Shown: piece by piece, positions 1-7,025 of the stretch
Numbering within the stretch: position 1 is the stretch's first letter
Layout of the letters: every line of letters starts with the position of its first letter
DNA from: Desulfobacteraceae bacterium
Lineage (GTDB): Bacteria > Desulfobacterota > Desulfobacteria > Desulfobacterales > Desulfosalsimonadaceae
Assembly: GCA_003551985.1 (NCBI GenBank)
Contig: PUOB01000054.1
Location: 1-13,013, forward strand
DNA length: 13,013 nt
Direction: 5' to 3'
Notes under the pieces: generated by a model
Told to the model about the DNA's origin: nothing
The model's input: only the letters and a program-made list of their open reading frames with translations
The model's database searches: none
Made by a program: the position numbers and the translations under genes

Positions 1-387
1 AGCACGGTACTGCAGAAAGCCGCCCGCAGGGCGTACACCATGGCCGGGGTCGATGATCCGAAGCGGTTTTTTGACATCATCGAATTAAACGACGGCTATG
101 CCCACCAGCTGCCCATGTGGGCTGAAAATGCAGGGGTTGTTGAGGCGGGGGAGGCTGCGAAATGGATTGATGCCGGCGGGATGGATGACCGGCGCGTCAA
201 CCCGTCCGGGGGCATGCTGAACGGCAATCCGATCATGCTGGGCGGGCTTGCCCGTTCTCTGGAGGTTGTGCTCCAGCTGCGCGGAGAGGCCGGGGAGCGG
301 CAGATAGAAGGGGCCAGGAAAGGATTGGCACATGGCAATACAGGACCCGCCGGGCAGCATCATGCGGTGTTGGTGTTTGAAAAATAA
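1..387 (+). CDS. Thiolase-like protein, C-terminal fragment (5' end outside window)
   Basis: The frame is open from base 1, so the 128 visible residues are the C-terminal part of a thiolase-superfamily protein whose start lies upstream. The fold is recognised from the 'DIIELND' strand-turn (fragment residues 25-31), the NPSGG motif (67-71) and the 'LAHGN...VLVFEK' end. In ordinary SCP-x type thiolases these places carry a His (xHD), a GHP His and a C-terminal Cys (CxG). Here they read LND, GNP (75-77) and GNTGPAGQH, so none of the three is present. It is therefore probably not a standard Claisen thiolase, although the N-terminal half, with the nucleophilic Cys position, cannot be seen. It ends 9 nt before the next thiolase-like gene, with the Shine-Dalgarno AAGGAGG between them, so the two are co-transcribed and may form one complex with the DUF35 proteins downstream. 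The family call is firm and the substrate unknown. Confidence 0.85.
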   Translation, partial: STVLQKAARRAYTMAGVDDPKRFFDIIELNDGYAHQLPMWAENAGVVEAGEAAKWIDAGGMDDRRVNPSGGMLNGNPIMLGGLARSLEVVLQLRGEAGERQIEGARKGLAHGNTGPAGQHHAVLVFEK

Positions 388-396
388 GGAGGCGTC

Positions 397-1590
397 ATGG
401 GATATAAAAAAAGGAACCGGCACGTCGGAATAGTGGGTATTGGCGAAACAAAATTTTCAAGCCATCGGGAGGACGTCAATCAGCCGGAGATGATTCACGA
501 AGCGGTCAGGGGGGCACTGGATGACGCCGGGTTGACAATGGACGATATCGATTGTGTGGTGCATGGCAACATGGAGCTTTTTGAAATGGTGCATCAGCCC
601 GATATGTGGCATACCCTTGGAACGGGCGCATACGGCAAAAGCGCTTTTCGGGTCACCACAGGCGGTACTACCGGCGGCACGCTGGTCTGCGGGGCGGACA
701 ACCTTGTGGCATCGGGTATGTATGACGTTGTTCTGGCCGTCGGCTTTGAAAAACTCCAGGAAGGCCATACCACCGGCGGGATTACCAATATGGCGGATCC
801 GCTGTGGGCGAGGCGGTTGCAATCCGGTGCGCTGACAGCCCAGGCCGCGGTCAAGTTGATCGCTGAATTCGGGGAGGCGCGTGCCCGGCGGGCGGCGATG
901 ACGTACCGTATTATCATGGACATGCATGCCTGCAAAAACCCCAACGCCCACAGGGCGTTCCACCTGGACTGGGACCAGATGGAGGATTTAATGGCAACAT
1001 CGCCGCCGCTCATCGGCGATCTTCGCCTGATCCATATGTGTTCCCAGTCCGACGGCGCCTGCGCCATTATTTTCGCATCGGAAAAAAAGGCCCGGGAAAT
1101 ATCCGGCAAGCCCGTGTGGGTGCGGGATCATATCACGGTTCACAGGGAGGAGACGTTAAACCTCCACAACAACTACTACCCGATCGAAACGACGCACAGC
1201 TTTGCCGCAAAGCAGCTCTACGGGAGAAACGGTATTGACAACCCGCTGGAATATTTCGATGTGTTTGAAATGTATGACCCGTCCGCCTGGTGGGGTGTGG
1301 ACTGGCTCCGGGACTTCTTTCTCCTCGAGGGTGACGAGCATATCAAAATGGTTGAAAACCGGGATATCATGATCGACGGGAAGATGCCCATCAATCCATC
1401 GGGCGGGGTTATCGCCACGAATCCGATCGGCGCCACCGCCATTATCCGGGTGGCCGAGGCCGCCAAGCAGATCCGGGGCGATGCCGGTGACCATCAGATC
1501 CCCGGAAACGTCGAACACGGGCTGGCCTCATCATTTGGCGGCACCATGTGGACCGTGCTGACCATGCTCGAAAAAGAAACCAATTGGTAG
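397..1590 (+). CDS. Thiolase-like protein lacking canonical catalytic residues
   Basis: The protein has 397 residues, the usual length of a full thiolase. The N-terminal half starts 'HVGIVGIGETKF' and has 'SGMYDVVLAVGFEK' (106-119). The C-terminal half has NPSGG (333-337). The catalytic places are altered. The loop that normally carries the nucleophilic Cys (NACASG type) is Thr/Gly-rich here (87-95), with no Cys between residues 54 and 97. The HDxF His is Tyr293 (EMYD). GHP is TNP (341-343). The terminal CxGGG Cys is missing ('ASSFGG'). Thiolase-fold proteins without Cys that pair with DUF35 subunits include steroid side-chain aldolases of the Ltp2 type, so C-C cleavage by retro-aldol chemistry is one possibility; a structural or regulatory partner is another. 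The ATG is preceded by AAGGAGG. It is followed after 13 nt by the SCP2-DUF35 gene. The fold is certain and the reaction is not. Confidence 0.88.
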   Translation: MGYKKRNRHVGIVGIGETKFSSHREDVNQPEMIHEAVRGALDDAGLTMDDIDCVVHGNMELFEMVHQPDMWHTLGTGAYGKSAFRVTTGGTTGGTLVCGADNLVASGMYDVVLAVGFEKLQEGHTTGGITNMADPLWARRLQSGALTAQAAVKLIAEFGEARARRAAMTYRIIMDMHACKNPNAHRAFHLDWDQMEDLMATSPPLIGDLRLIHMCSQSDGACAIIFASEKKAREISGKPVWVRDHITVHREETLNLHNNYYPIETTHSFAAKQLYGRNGIDNPLEYFDVFEMYDPSAWWGVDWLRDFFLLEGDEHIKMVENRDIMIDGKMPINPSGGVIATNPIGATAIIRVAEAAKQIRGDAGDHQIPGNVEHGLASSFGGTMWTVLTMLEKETNW

Positions 1591-1603
1591 GAGGTATTGT
1601 ACC

Positions 1604-2452
1604 ATGAGTGAATACTACGGCATCGACGTAGATGATGTTTTCAATACCATGGCGTCGCGCTTCCGTCCGGAAGGGGCCGAGGGTGTTGATGCGGTTTTTG
1701 GCTACGATATAACGGAAAAAGGGAAATGGAAGCTTTCGGTCGGGCAGGGCCGGATGGCGCTCGATATAACCGAAGACCTTTCCGGCTGCGACGTGGTCGT
1801 GCGCGTAGATGAGCAGACCTTTGCCGGTATCATTGCCGGTAAACTCGATGCCATGGCCGCCTTGAGTGCGAACAAGATGAAGGTTGAAGGCGATTTCAAC
1901 CTCTTTGCGGTCACCGGTAAGATATTTACCAAGTATGTGCCGCCGGGCCAGGAGGTTGAACCCGAACAGGAACTGGTGATGCTGAAACGAACCATTTCGG
2001 TCAACCAGCGATTTGCCACGGGCCCGATTATGGGAACCTTCCTGCAGGGTTTGAAGGAAAAGACGATCCTCGCCATAAAATGCCCCGGGTGCGGCCGGCT
2101 GCAGAGTCCGCCACGGGAGATCTGCGCCCCTTGCCGGATAAGAAATGACAGCTGGGTTGAAATAGGCCCTGCCGGAGAGATGCGGATGCTCGAATACTGT
2201 TATTATGCAAGCCCCGATCCGCTCACCGGCGAGACCCGCGAGACGCCTTACGGCGCTATCGGCGTCCTGCTCGACGGATGCAAGGACAACGAGGTGTTTT
2301 GGCATCTTCTCAACCCGCAGCAGCTCAATGACGTTCGAATGGGTATGGTCATGGGCGACAAGGTCGTCCACGGTACGCGGCTGAGGCCCGTTTGGTCCGC
2401 CAACAGGACCGGCAGCATTAACGATATCAAGTATTTCGAAATCGACGAGTAA
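1604..2452 (+). CDS. SCP2 domain fused to DUF35 (zinc ribbon + OB fold) acyl-CoA-associated protein
   Basis: The protein has 282 residues and two modules. Residues about 5-110 form an SCP2 (sterol carrier protein 2) lipid-binding domain. Hallmarks are 'DAVFGYDIT', a lone Trp strand (KWKLSV), 'DVVVRVDEQTFAGIIAGKLDAM' in the middle (cited in part) and 'KMKVEGDFNL'. Residues about 130-280 form a DUF35 module: a rubredoxin-like zinc ribbon with Cys160, Cys163, Cys174 and Cys177 (CX2CX10CX2C), then an OB fold ('TPYGAIGVLLDGC', 'GDKVVHGTRLRPVW'). DUF35 proteins are known partners of thiolases, HMG-CoA synthase and steroid aldolases, where they help form the CoA-binding or channelling surface. SCP2 domains bind fatty acyl chains or sterols and in animal SCP-x are fused to the thiolase itself. 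Here SCP2 sits on the DUF35 subunit. The Shine-Dalgarno is AGGAGG, about 11 nt before ATG. It probably docks on the neighbouring thiolase-like proteins. Confidence 0.9.
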   Translation: MSEYYGIDVDDVFNTMASRFRPEGAEGVDAVFGYDITEKGKWKLSVGQGRMALDITEDLSGCDVVVRVDEQTFAGIIAGKLDAMAALSANKMKVEGDFNLFAVTGKIFTKYVPPGQEVEPEQELVMLKRTISVNQRFATGPIMGTFLQGLKEKTILAIKCPGCGRLQSPPREICAPCRIRNDSWVEIGPAGEMRMLEYCYYASPDPLTGETRETPYGAIGVLLDGCKDNEVFWHLLNPQQLNDVRMGMVMGDKVVHGTRLRPVWSANRTGSINDIKYFEIDE

Positions 2453-2462
2453 GGAGATGGGC

Positions 2463-2963
2463 ATGCAAAAAGACGACTTTTCAAAATCTTACGTGGTCGA
2501 GGGGAAGCTTGCCCTGCCGTACACCTATTTTGCCGGCCGGGTGGGAAGCCGCTTTTTGACGACGCTCCGGGACCATAAAACGATTATGGGCGTCAGGTGC
2601 GATACATGCAGCAAGGTTTTCGTTCCGCCGCGCCAGACTTGCGAGCGTTGTTTTTCGGACATTCGGGACAACTGGGTAACGCTGGAAAATAAAGGTGAAC
2701 TAATCAATTTCACCGTGGTGCGGGAAGCGGATAAACACCTTCCCCGGAAGACGCCGTATATTTTGGGGCTGATACGGCTTGACGGTGCGGATACCCCCAT
2801 GGTGCATATCATCGAAGGGATCGAGCCCGACAAAATAGCCGAAGGCATGCGGGTTCGCGCGGTCTTTGCAGGGGAAAGCGAGGGGACTATCCTCGAAATC
2901 GCTCATTTTGAAATTGTTCCCCCCTGCGGCATGCGAAGCCGTCAGATCTCTACTAATTCATAA
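2463..2963 (+). CDS. Stand-alone DUF35 (zinc ribbon + OB fold) acyl-CoA-associated protein
   Basis: With the start placed at 2463 the product is 166 residues. An in-frame ATG at 2457 touches the Shine-Dalgarno AAGGAG (2451-2456) directly, whereas the ATG at 2463 has a normal 6-nt spacer, so the second ATG is preferred. The N-terminal helix (about 1-40) leads into a zinc ribbon with Cys46, Cys49, Cys60 and Cys63 (CX2CX10CX2C). An OB fold follows ('GELINFTVV', 'PYILGLIRLDGADTPMVHII', 'GMRVRAVF'). It is the second DUF35 module of the operon, matching two thiolase-like proteins, which suggests either two thiolase-DUF35 pairs or one hetero-oligomer. The 3' end overlaps the convergent DUF362 gene by 22 bp, and the last dozen residues (after 'HFEIVPP') look like a non-conserved tail. 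No enzymatic residues are expected in this family beyond Zn binding and CoA contacts. Confidence 0.88.
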   Translation: MQKDDFSKSYVVEGKLALPYTYFAGRVGSRFLTTLRDHKTIMGVRCDTCSKVFVPPRQTCERCFSDIRDNWVTLENKGELINFTVVREADKHLPRKTPYILGLIRLDGADTPMVHIIEGIEPDKIAEGMRVRAVFAGESEGTILEIAHFEIVPPCGMRSRQISTNS

Positions 2964-4060
2964 TCCCGTGACCCAAGCCCGATCTGCTCGGCATACGCGA
3001 GCTGAAGGGGCCAGTCCACATTTGGATATATGGCCCTGAATTTGTCCGATCCGGCGGCCATGCCGGCTTCCGAATGATTGCTCATGCAAGAGCCGGGCAG
3101 GGCGGGCTCCTTGTTGACCAGGTCGATGCTTGCCTGGTCGATGGCAACGGGGTCGGTTGACGCAACCACGCCGATATCCCTCACAATCGGCGCGTCGTTG
3201 TAGGGCACGCAGTCGCATGCCGGCGATACGTGGTTGATGAAATTGATATAAAAGGCCTTGCCGGATTTGTTCTTGAGAACGCCCGCGCAGTACTCCACCA
3301 TTTTTTCCATGAAGACCGGTATGTCCGCGCTCCACTGAACCTGGACGGCATTGTTTTCGCAAATAAGGATGCATTCCCCGCAGCCGATGCATTTCTCCGG
3401 GTGAATAAAGGCTTTTTCCTCGATCATTTCAATCGCCTGCTCGACGCAGTGGTCCGCGCACTGCTCGCAGCCGATGCATTTTTTTTCTTTCACCTTCGGG
3501 GAGACGCCGGAGTGCTGCTCGAGTTTGCCCCTGCGCGAGGCGGAGCCCATGCCGACATTTTTAATGGCGCCCCCGAACCCGGAAAGCTCGTGCCCCTTGA
3601 AGTGGGCGATGGAAATCAGGCAATCGGCCTGAATAATTTCGGATCCGATGTAGACTTCCCTGAAATGCTTTCCGTTGATTTCGACCGGTGTTTCCGTGCG
3701 CCCCCGTAAACCGTCGGCGATGATCAGGGGCGCATCTACCACGGCATAGTCAAAACCGTTGGTGATCGCTGTTACCAGGTGAAGCGGCGCATCTCCCCGG
3801 GTTCCCGCGTAGAGCGTGTTCGCGTCTGTCAAAAAAGGGAATCCGCCGGCCTTTTTGACGGATTTAACCGCCTGCCGGATATAAACGGGTCGTATGAAAG
3901 CCGTATTGCCGGATTCCCCGAAATGGAGTTTAAGGGCCACAAGGTCCCGCTTGTCGATACAGTTGTCAATGCCGGCCTGTTTCACCAGCCGGTCGAATTT
4001 GCTCAGAAAATTTTCCTTGAATGTTGCGCGGAAATCAATGAAATAGACTTGGCTTGCCAT
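2942..4060 (-). CDS. DUF362 protein with two [4Fe-4S] ferredoxin motifs
   Basis: The protein has 372 residues. The DUF362 part spans about 1-185 ('LVALKLHFGESGNTAFIRP', 'TDANTLYAGTRG', 'AHFKGHELSGFGGAIKNVGMG') and resumes after about 250 ('VSPACDCVPYNDAPIVRDIG', 'DPVAIDQASIDLVN'). Between them lies a bacterial-type double ferredoxin insert with Cys195/198/201/205 (CIGCEQCADHC) and Cys224/227/230/234 (CIGCGECILIC), which should hold two [4Fe-4S] clusters. No signal peptide or membrane segment is seen, so it is probably cytoplasmic. DUF362-ferredoxin proteins are frequent in strict anaerobes; their reaction is not established and I do not assign one. The start is supported by a very good Shine-Dalgarno (AGGAGG, 5 nt before ATG on the minus strand). 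It is a single gene facing the thiolase operon tail to tail and rodA head to head. Confidence 0.9.
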   Translation of the reverse strand: MASQVYFIDFRATFKENFLSKFDRLVKQAGIDNCIDKRDLVALKLHFGESGNTAFIRPVYIRQAVKSVKKAGGFPFLTDANTLYAGTRGDAPLHLVTAITNGFDYAVVDAPLIIADGLRGRTETPVEINGKHFREVYIGSEIIQADCLISIAHFKGHELSGFGGAIKNVGMGSASRRGKLEQHSGVSPKVKEKKCIGCEQCADHCVEQAIEMIEEKAFIHPEKCIGCGECILICENNAVQVQWSADIPVFMEKMVEYCAGVLKNKSGKAFYINFINHVSPACDCVPYNDAPIVRDIGVVASTDPVAIDQASIDLVNKEPALPGSCMSNHSEAGMAAGSDKFRAIYPNVDWPLQLAYAEQIGLGSRDYELVEI

Positions 4061-4140
4061 AGATCCTCCTTGTTGAGTGGTATATCCCGGAAAAAATCTT
4101 GAAAAGGCTTCTTGAATACAATAAGTATTGATGTTGTATC

Positions 4141-4170
4141 ATTTGAAATCAAATAAAAAAATCGTAAAAT
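4141..4170 (+). promoter_or_regulatory. Candidate rodA promoter and inverted repeat in divergent gap
   Basis: The 117-bp AT-rich gap between the divergent DUF362 and rodA genes holds an interrupted palindrome ATTTGA-AA-TCAAAT (4141-4154). It also holds a sigma70-like pair, TTGAAA (4143-4148) and TAAAAT (4165-4170), separated by 16 nt. Both hexamers match the consensus at five of six positions. If real, transcription would begin almost at the rodA start codon (4178), giving a leaderless or nearly leaderless mRNA, which fits the absence of a Shine-Dalgarno. AT-rich DNA gives such matches by chance, so this is tentative. Confidence 0.3.
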
Positions 4171-4177
4171 CAAAGCA

Positions 4178-5284
4178 ATGATGATCGACCGGCGCTTGAT
4201 TCAATATTTCGACTGGTGGCTGCTGCTGCTTGTGCTGCTTATAGGCGGTCTCGGTATCGGGCTGATATACAGCAGCGTCAACACCGGTGACCCGGCGTCT
4301 TCCTCCAGACTGTACCTGAAGCAGTTGGGCTGGCTTGGAATCGGGATCCTGGTAATGACCGCCAGTTTCCTGTTTTCCTATAAAAAACTCTACCGATGGG
4401 CGCCTTTCATTTACCTCCTTTGCACAGCCCTGCTCATTGCGGTGCTGGTCATCGGTAAAACCGTGGGCGGCGCTACACGATGGCTTGATCTCGGCTTTTT
4501 CGCCCTTCAACCCTCTGAGCCGGCTAAAATCGGGATTATACTGATTCTTGCCTATTATTTTTCAAAACGCGTCAAGCCTTGGGGCATGGACTTCAGGGAC
4601 CTGCTGCTGCCGCTGTTGTTAACCTTGATTCCCTTTGGGTTCATTTTATTGCAACCCGACCTCGGTACGGCAATGCTGGTGATGCTCATTGCCGGCACCA
4701 TGGCGGTGTTTTCAAAAATTGAGCGCAAAACGTTTTTCGGGCTTTTATCAGCCGTGGTGGTCCTCGTACCCCTTGGATGGTTCTTTATCGAGGATTACCA
4801 GCGCAAGCGCATATTGATGCTTTTCGCGCCGGAAAGCGACCCGATGGGTGCGGGGTATCACATCCTTCAGTCAAAAATCGCCGTCGGATCCGGCATGCTC
4901 CACGGAAAGGGGTACATGGAAGGAACGCAGAATATCCTGTCTTTTCTTCCGGAGCAACACACCGATTTCATTTTTTCAGTGCTTGCCGAAGAATGGGGAT
5001 TTGTCGGCTCGGCGGGCATACTTATCCTTTTTATGCTTCTTGTCGCATTCGGCTTGAGCATTGCGTATGGATGCAGGGACGATTTCGGCACTATTCTCGC
5101 CTTTGGCATTACGGCCATGATATTCTGGCAGACCGTAATCAATGTGGGCATGGTGATCGGGCTGATGCCGGTTGTGGGAATGCCGCTTCCGCTGGTCAGT
5201 TATGGGGGGTCGTCCGTCATTACAACGCTGCTGGGTATCGGAATTCTACTAAACATCAGCATGCGTCGTTTCGTAAAGGATTGA
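4178..5284 (+). CDS. rodA: RodA, SEDS-family peptidoglycan glycosyltransferase
   Basis: RodA polymerises lipid II into glycan strands during cell elongation, working in the inner membrane with a class B PBP2. The 368-residue length and about ten hydrophobic segments fit the family. Diagnostic motifs are 'RWLDLGFFALQPSEPAK' (101-117), 'QPDLGTA' (159-165), 'GAGYHILQS' (224-232), 'LPEQHTDFIF' (257-266) with the probable catalytic Asp263, and 'PLPLVSYGGSS' near the end. The loop motif and the lack of a long N-terminal extension favour RodA over FtsW. The start may be 4178 or the adjacent in-frame ATG at 4181; neither has a clear Shine-Dalgarno. In many bacteria rodA follows mreBCD and pbp2, but here it stands alone between the DUF362 gene and the ATP synthase operon. 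No intrinsic terminator is visible after the stop, only a GC-rich stretch with a short palindrome (5327-5337). Confidence 0.95.
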   Translation: MMIDRRLIQYFDWWLLLLVLLIGGLGIGLIYSSVNTGDPASSSRLYLKQLGWLGIGILVMTASFLFSYKKLYRWAPFIYLLCTALLIAVLVIGKTVGGATRWLDLGFFALQPSEPAKIGIILILAYYFSKRVKPWGMDFRDLLLPLLLTLIPFGFILLQPDLGTAMLVMLIAGTMAVFSKIERKTFFGLLSAVVVLVPLGWFFIEDYQRKRILMLFAPESDPMGAGYHILQSKIAVGSGMLHGKGYMEGTQNILSFLPEQHTDFIFSVLAEEWGFVGSAGILILFMLLVAFGLSIAYGCRDDFGTILAFGITAMIFWQTVINVGMVIGLMPVVGMPLPLVSYGGSSVITTLLGIGILLNISMRRFVKD

Positions 5285-5376
5285 CGCCCCGCCGCGCCTT
5301 GGCACGCGCTGTTGTTCCGCAAATAATGCGCTGCGCAATGCATGTGGGGATATTTACCGAAATTGCAAAAAATATT

Positions 5377-5406
5377 TTGACAAATTGCCGCAATCGGTGC
5401 TATGGA
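5377..5406 (+). promoter_or_regulatory. Sigma70-type promoter of the ATP synthase operon
   Basis: A perfect -35 hexamer TTGACA (5377-5382) is followed after 18 nt by TATGGA (5401-5406). The -10 is extended by TG at 5398-5399 (TGC-TATGGA), which compensates for its weak 3' half. It sits in the 193-bp gap between rodA and atpF'. The predicted start near 5413 leaves a leader of about 65 nt, AT-rich, containing an imperfect inverted repeat (5408-5424), before the Shine-Dalgarno GGAGGTGAG of atpF'. Confidence 0.6.
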
Positions 5407-5477
5407 CTTTTGTTTAAATCAAAATATGATGTTTTTAACTACAAATATTAAAGCGAGTCGGATGCGGAGGTGAGAAA

Positions 5478-5903
5478 ATGATACAAGTTGACTGGACGGT
5501 AGCCCTCCAGATGCTCAATTTCTTAATTCTTGTCTGGGCATTGAATTATGTGGCATATCGTCCCATCCGCGGTATTTTGGCAAAGCGCAAGGAAAAGGTG
5601 GGCAGTCTTGAAAATGGCATTGATCGCTTTGAAAATGATGCCATGGAAAAATCGAACGCTTTCCAGGCCGGCATACGGGAAGCCAGGGAAAAAGGCCTGA
5701 AAATGCGGGAGGCAATGGAAGAAAAGGCACGCCAGGAAGAACAGCAGATGATTGAACGGATCAATGAAAAGGCAAGGCACGACCTGGAGGATCTCAGGGA
5801 AAAAGTTGCCAGGGAAACCAGGGAGGTCCGTCAATCATTGGAGTCTCAAATCGAATTTTTTGCAAATGAAATAAGCAAGAAGATGCTCGGGAGGACAGTC
5901 TAA
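5478..5903 (+). CDS. atpF': ATP synthase F0 subunit b' (peripheral stalk)
   Basis: This is one of two b-type subunits of the peripheral stalk that holds F1 (through delta) against the membrane sector. The 141-residue protein has one N-terminal membrane helix (about 8-27, 'ALQMLNFLILVWALNYVAY'), the usual b-type 'YRPIRGILAKRK' exit from the membrane, then a long charged amphipathic helix (about 35-130) suited to coiled-coil dimerisation. There is no signal peptide, unlike the b subunit that follows. The start has a strong Shine-Dalgarno (GGAGGTGAG). It is the first gene of the operon and ends one nucleotide before atpF. Naming b' versus b rests on order and on the difference between the two copies; the pair probably forms a b-b' heterodimer. 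Confidence 0.88.
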   Translation: MIQVDWTVALQMLNFLILVWALNYVAYRPIRGILAKRKEKVGSLENGIDRFENDAMEKSNAFQAGIREAREKGLKMREAMEEKARQEEQQMIERINEKARHDLEDLREKVARETREVRQSLESQIEFFANEISKKMLGRTV

Positions 5904-5904
5904 A

Positions 5905-6477
5905 ATGAAACTTGACCCTATTACGCGCTACGGCCTGCCCTTTCTCCTTATCGTGTTTTTTTTCCTCCTGGTCATCGCCTCACCGGCGTATGCCGCAGAA
6001 GAGTGGGAACGAACCGATACTTACCGGATAATCAATTTCACCGCGCTTGTATTGATCCTTTTTTTTATCCTCCGCAAACCGGTCGCCAATTTTTTTACCG
6101 ACCGGATCCGCTTGATCAAAGAGCAGCTCAAGGATTTAGAGGAGCAGAAGGCGGAGGCCGAGAAAAAGCTTGCCGAGTACAATGAAAAGTTATCGGCGCT
6201 GGATGCGGAAGCGGAGAAAATTATACAGCAGTATCAAAAGCAGGGGGAGGACGTCCGCGACAACATCCTCAGACAGGCTGAAGCGCAGGCCGCTAAAATG
6301 GAAGATCAGGCCCGCAGAATTATCGAGTATGAATTCGCCGAGGCCAAATTGAAGCTTGAGACCGAGCTTTTCGACAGTGCGGTTGAAAAGGCGGAAGAGC
6401 GCATGAAAAGCCTTATTACCGATGAAGACCATGACCGACTTGCCAAAGAATATCTAGATAAGGTGGTGAAAAAGTGA
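5905..6477 (+). CDS. atpF: ATP synthase F0 subunit b with N-terminal signal peptide
   Basis: The second peripheral-stalk subunit has 190 residues. Residues 1-30 look like a cleavable signal peptide: basic start, a very hydrophobic core (LPFLLIVFFFLLVIA) and an AYA|AEEW cleavage site after Ala30. The true b-type membrane helix follows at about 40-57 ('YRIINFTALVLILFFILRKP'), then 'VANFFTDR' and a long charged coiled coil to the C terminus. The extra N-terminal segment is a feature I associate with deltaproteobacterial b subunits. The ATG lies one base after the atpF' stop, with GGGAGGAC inside the end of atpF' as Shine-Dalgarno. It overlaps atpH by 4 nt (GTGA). Confidence 0.92.
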   Translation: MKLDPITRYGLPFLLIVFFFLLVIASPAYAAEEWERTDTYRIINFTALVLILFFILRKPVANFFTDRIRLIKEQLKDLEEQKAEAEKKLAEYNEKLSALDAEAEKIIQQYQKQGEDVRDNILRQAEAQAAKMEDQARRIIEYEFAEAKLKLETELFDSAVEKAEERMKSLITDEDHDRLAKEYLDKVVKK

Positions 6478-7025
6478 GAAGTTCAGTAATAGCCAGACGG
6501 TATGCAAAGGCCTTGATTCTTATTGGTAAAGAAGACGGCCAGGCGGAGCGCTACAGGGAGGAGCTGGATGGTGTGATCCAGTTGCTGGACCAGAACCCCG
6601 CTTTTGAGGAGACCATCAACAATCCCCTGTTTGACTCCGAAAGGCGGACCCGGTTGTTTACCACGGTGATTGACGCCCTGGAAATATCAAAGGTAATGAG
6701 GGCCTACCTGAATTTGATATTCAAGAAGCATCGGTTTAACGATATTCGTGCGATAAGCGAGTACTATAATCAGTTGGCCGATGAGCTCCAGGGTGTTGTA
6801 CGTGCCGACCTCGTTTCCGCTACGGAACTATCGACAGAGACATATGAGCAGATTCAGCAGGCGCTTGGAAAAATGACAGGCAAGGATGTCGTGCTTGAAG
6901 CACGACAGGACCCGGAGATTATCGGCGGCATTGTAACGAAGATCGGCGATCTTGTGTTGGATGGCAGCATTAAAACACAGTTAAAAAATATGCGTGAATC
7001 TTTAAAAAGGGGTGAGAGTGTATAA
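6474..7025 (+). CDS. atpH: ATP synthase F1 subunit delta
   Basis: Delta links the top of F1 to the b-b' stalk. The 183-residue length is typical. The N-terminal '[19 protein letters not shown]' is the usual delta opening, with '[10 protein letters not shown]' in the helical domain. The C-terminal domain contains '[20 protein letters not shown]' and '[20 protein letters not shown]', the classic delta signature. The start is GTG at 6474, overlapping the atpF stop as GTGA and preceded by AAGGTGG, so translation is probably coupled. Its stop overlaps the atpA start by one base (TAATG). Confidence 0.94.
   Translation: MRSSVIARRYAKALILIGKEDGQAERYREELDGVIQLLDQNPAFEETINNPLFDSERRTRLFTTVIDALEISKVMRAYLNLIFKKHRFNDIRAISEYYNQLADELQGVVRADLVSATELSTETYEQIQQALGKMTGKDVVLEARQDPEIIGGIVTKIGDLVLDGSIKTQLKNMRESLKRGESV

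Noticed and set aside
397..1590. Second thiolase-like gene as a decayed pseudogene because of its missing catalytic residues
   Set aside because: It is full length without frameshifts, has a strong ribosome site and operon context, and keeps the fold motifs, so the substitutions look like a functional subfamily.
1442..2464. Open minus-strand frame of 340 codons opposite the SCP2-DUF35 gene
   Set aside because: It covers a clearly conserved plus-strand gene, shows no recognisable domain and has low-complexity Arg/Pro/His-rich character typical of antisense frames in GC-rich codons.
2457..2465. Upstream ATG at 2457 as the start of the stand-alone DUF35 gene
   Set aside because: It touches the Shine-Dalgarno directly, leaving no spacer; the in-frame ATG at 2463 has normal spacing.
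5291..5337. GC-rich stretch and short palindrome after rodA as an intrinsic terminator
   Set aside because: The possible stems are short or have loops that are too tight, and no T run follows them.
4777..5451. Plus-strand frame of 224 codons overlapping the rodA end and running to the atp promoter
   Set aside because: It overlaps the conserved catalytic loop of RodA in another frame and its sequence resembles no protein family; the tail simply reads through the intergenic gap.
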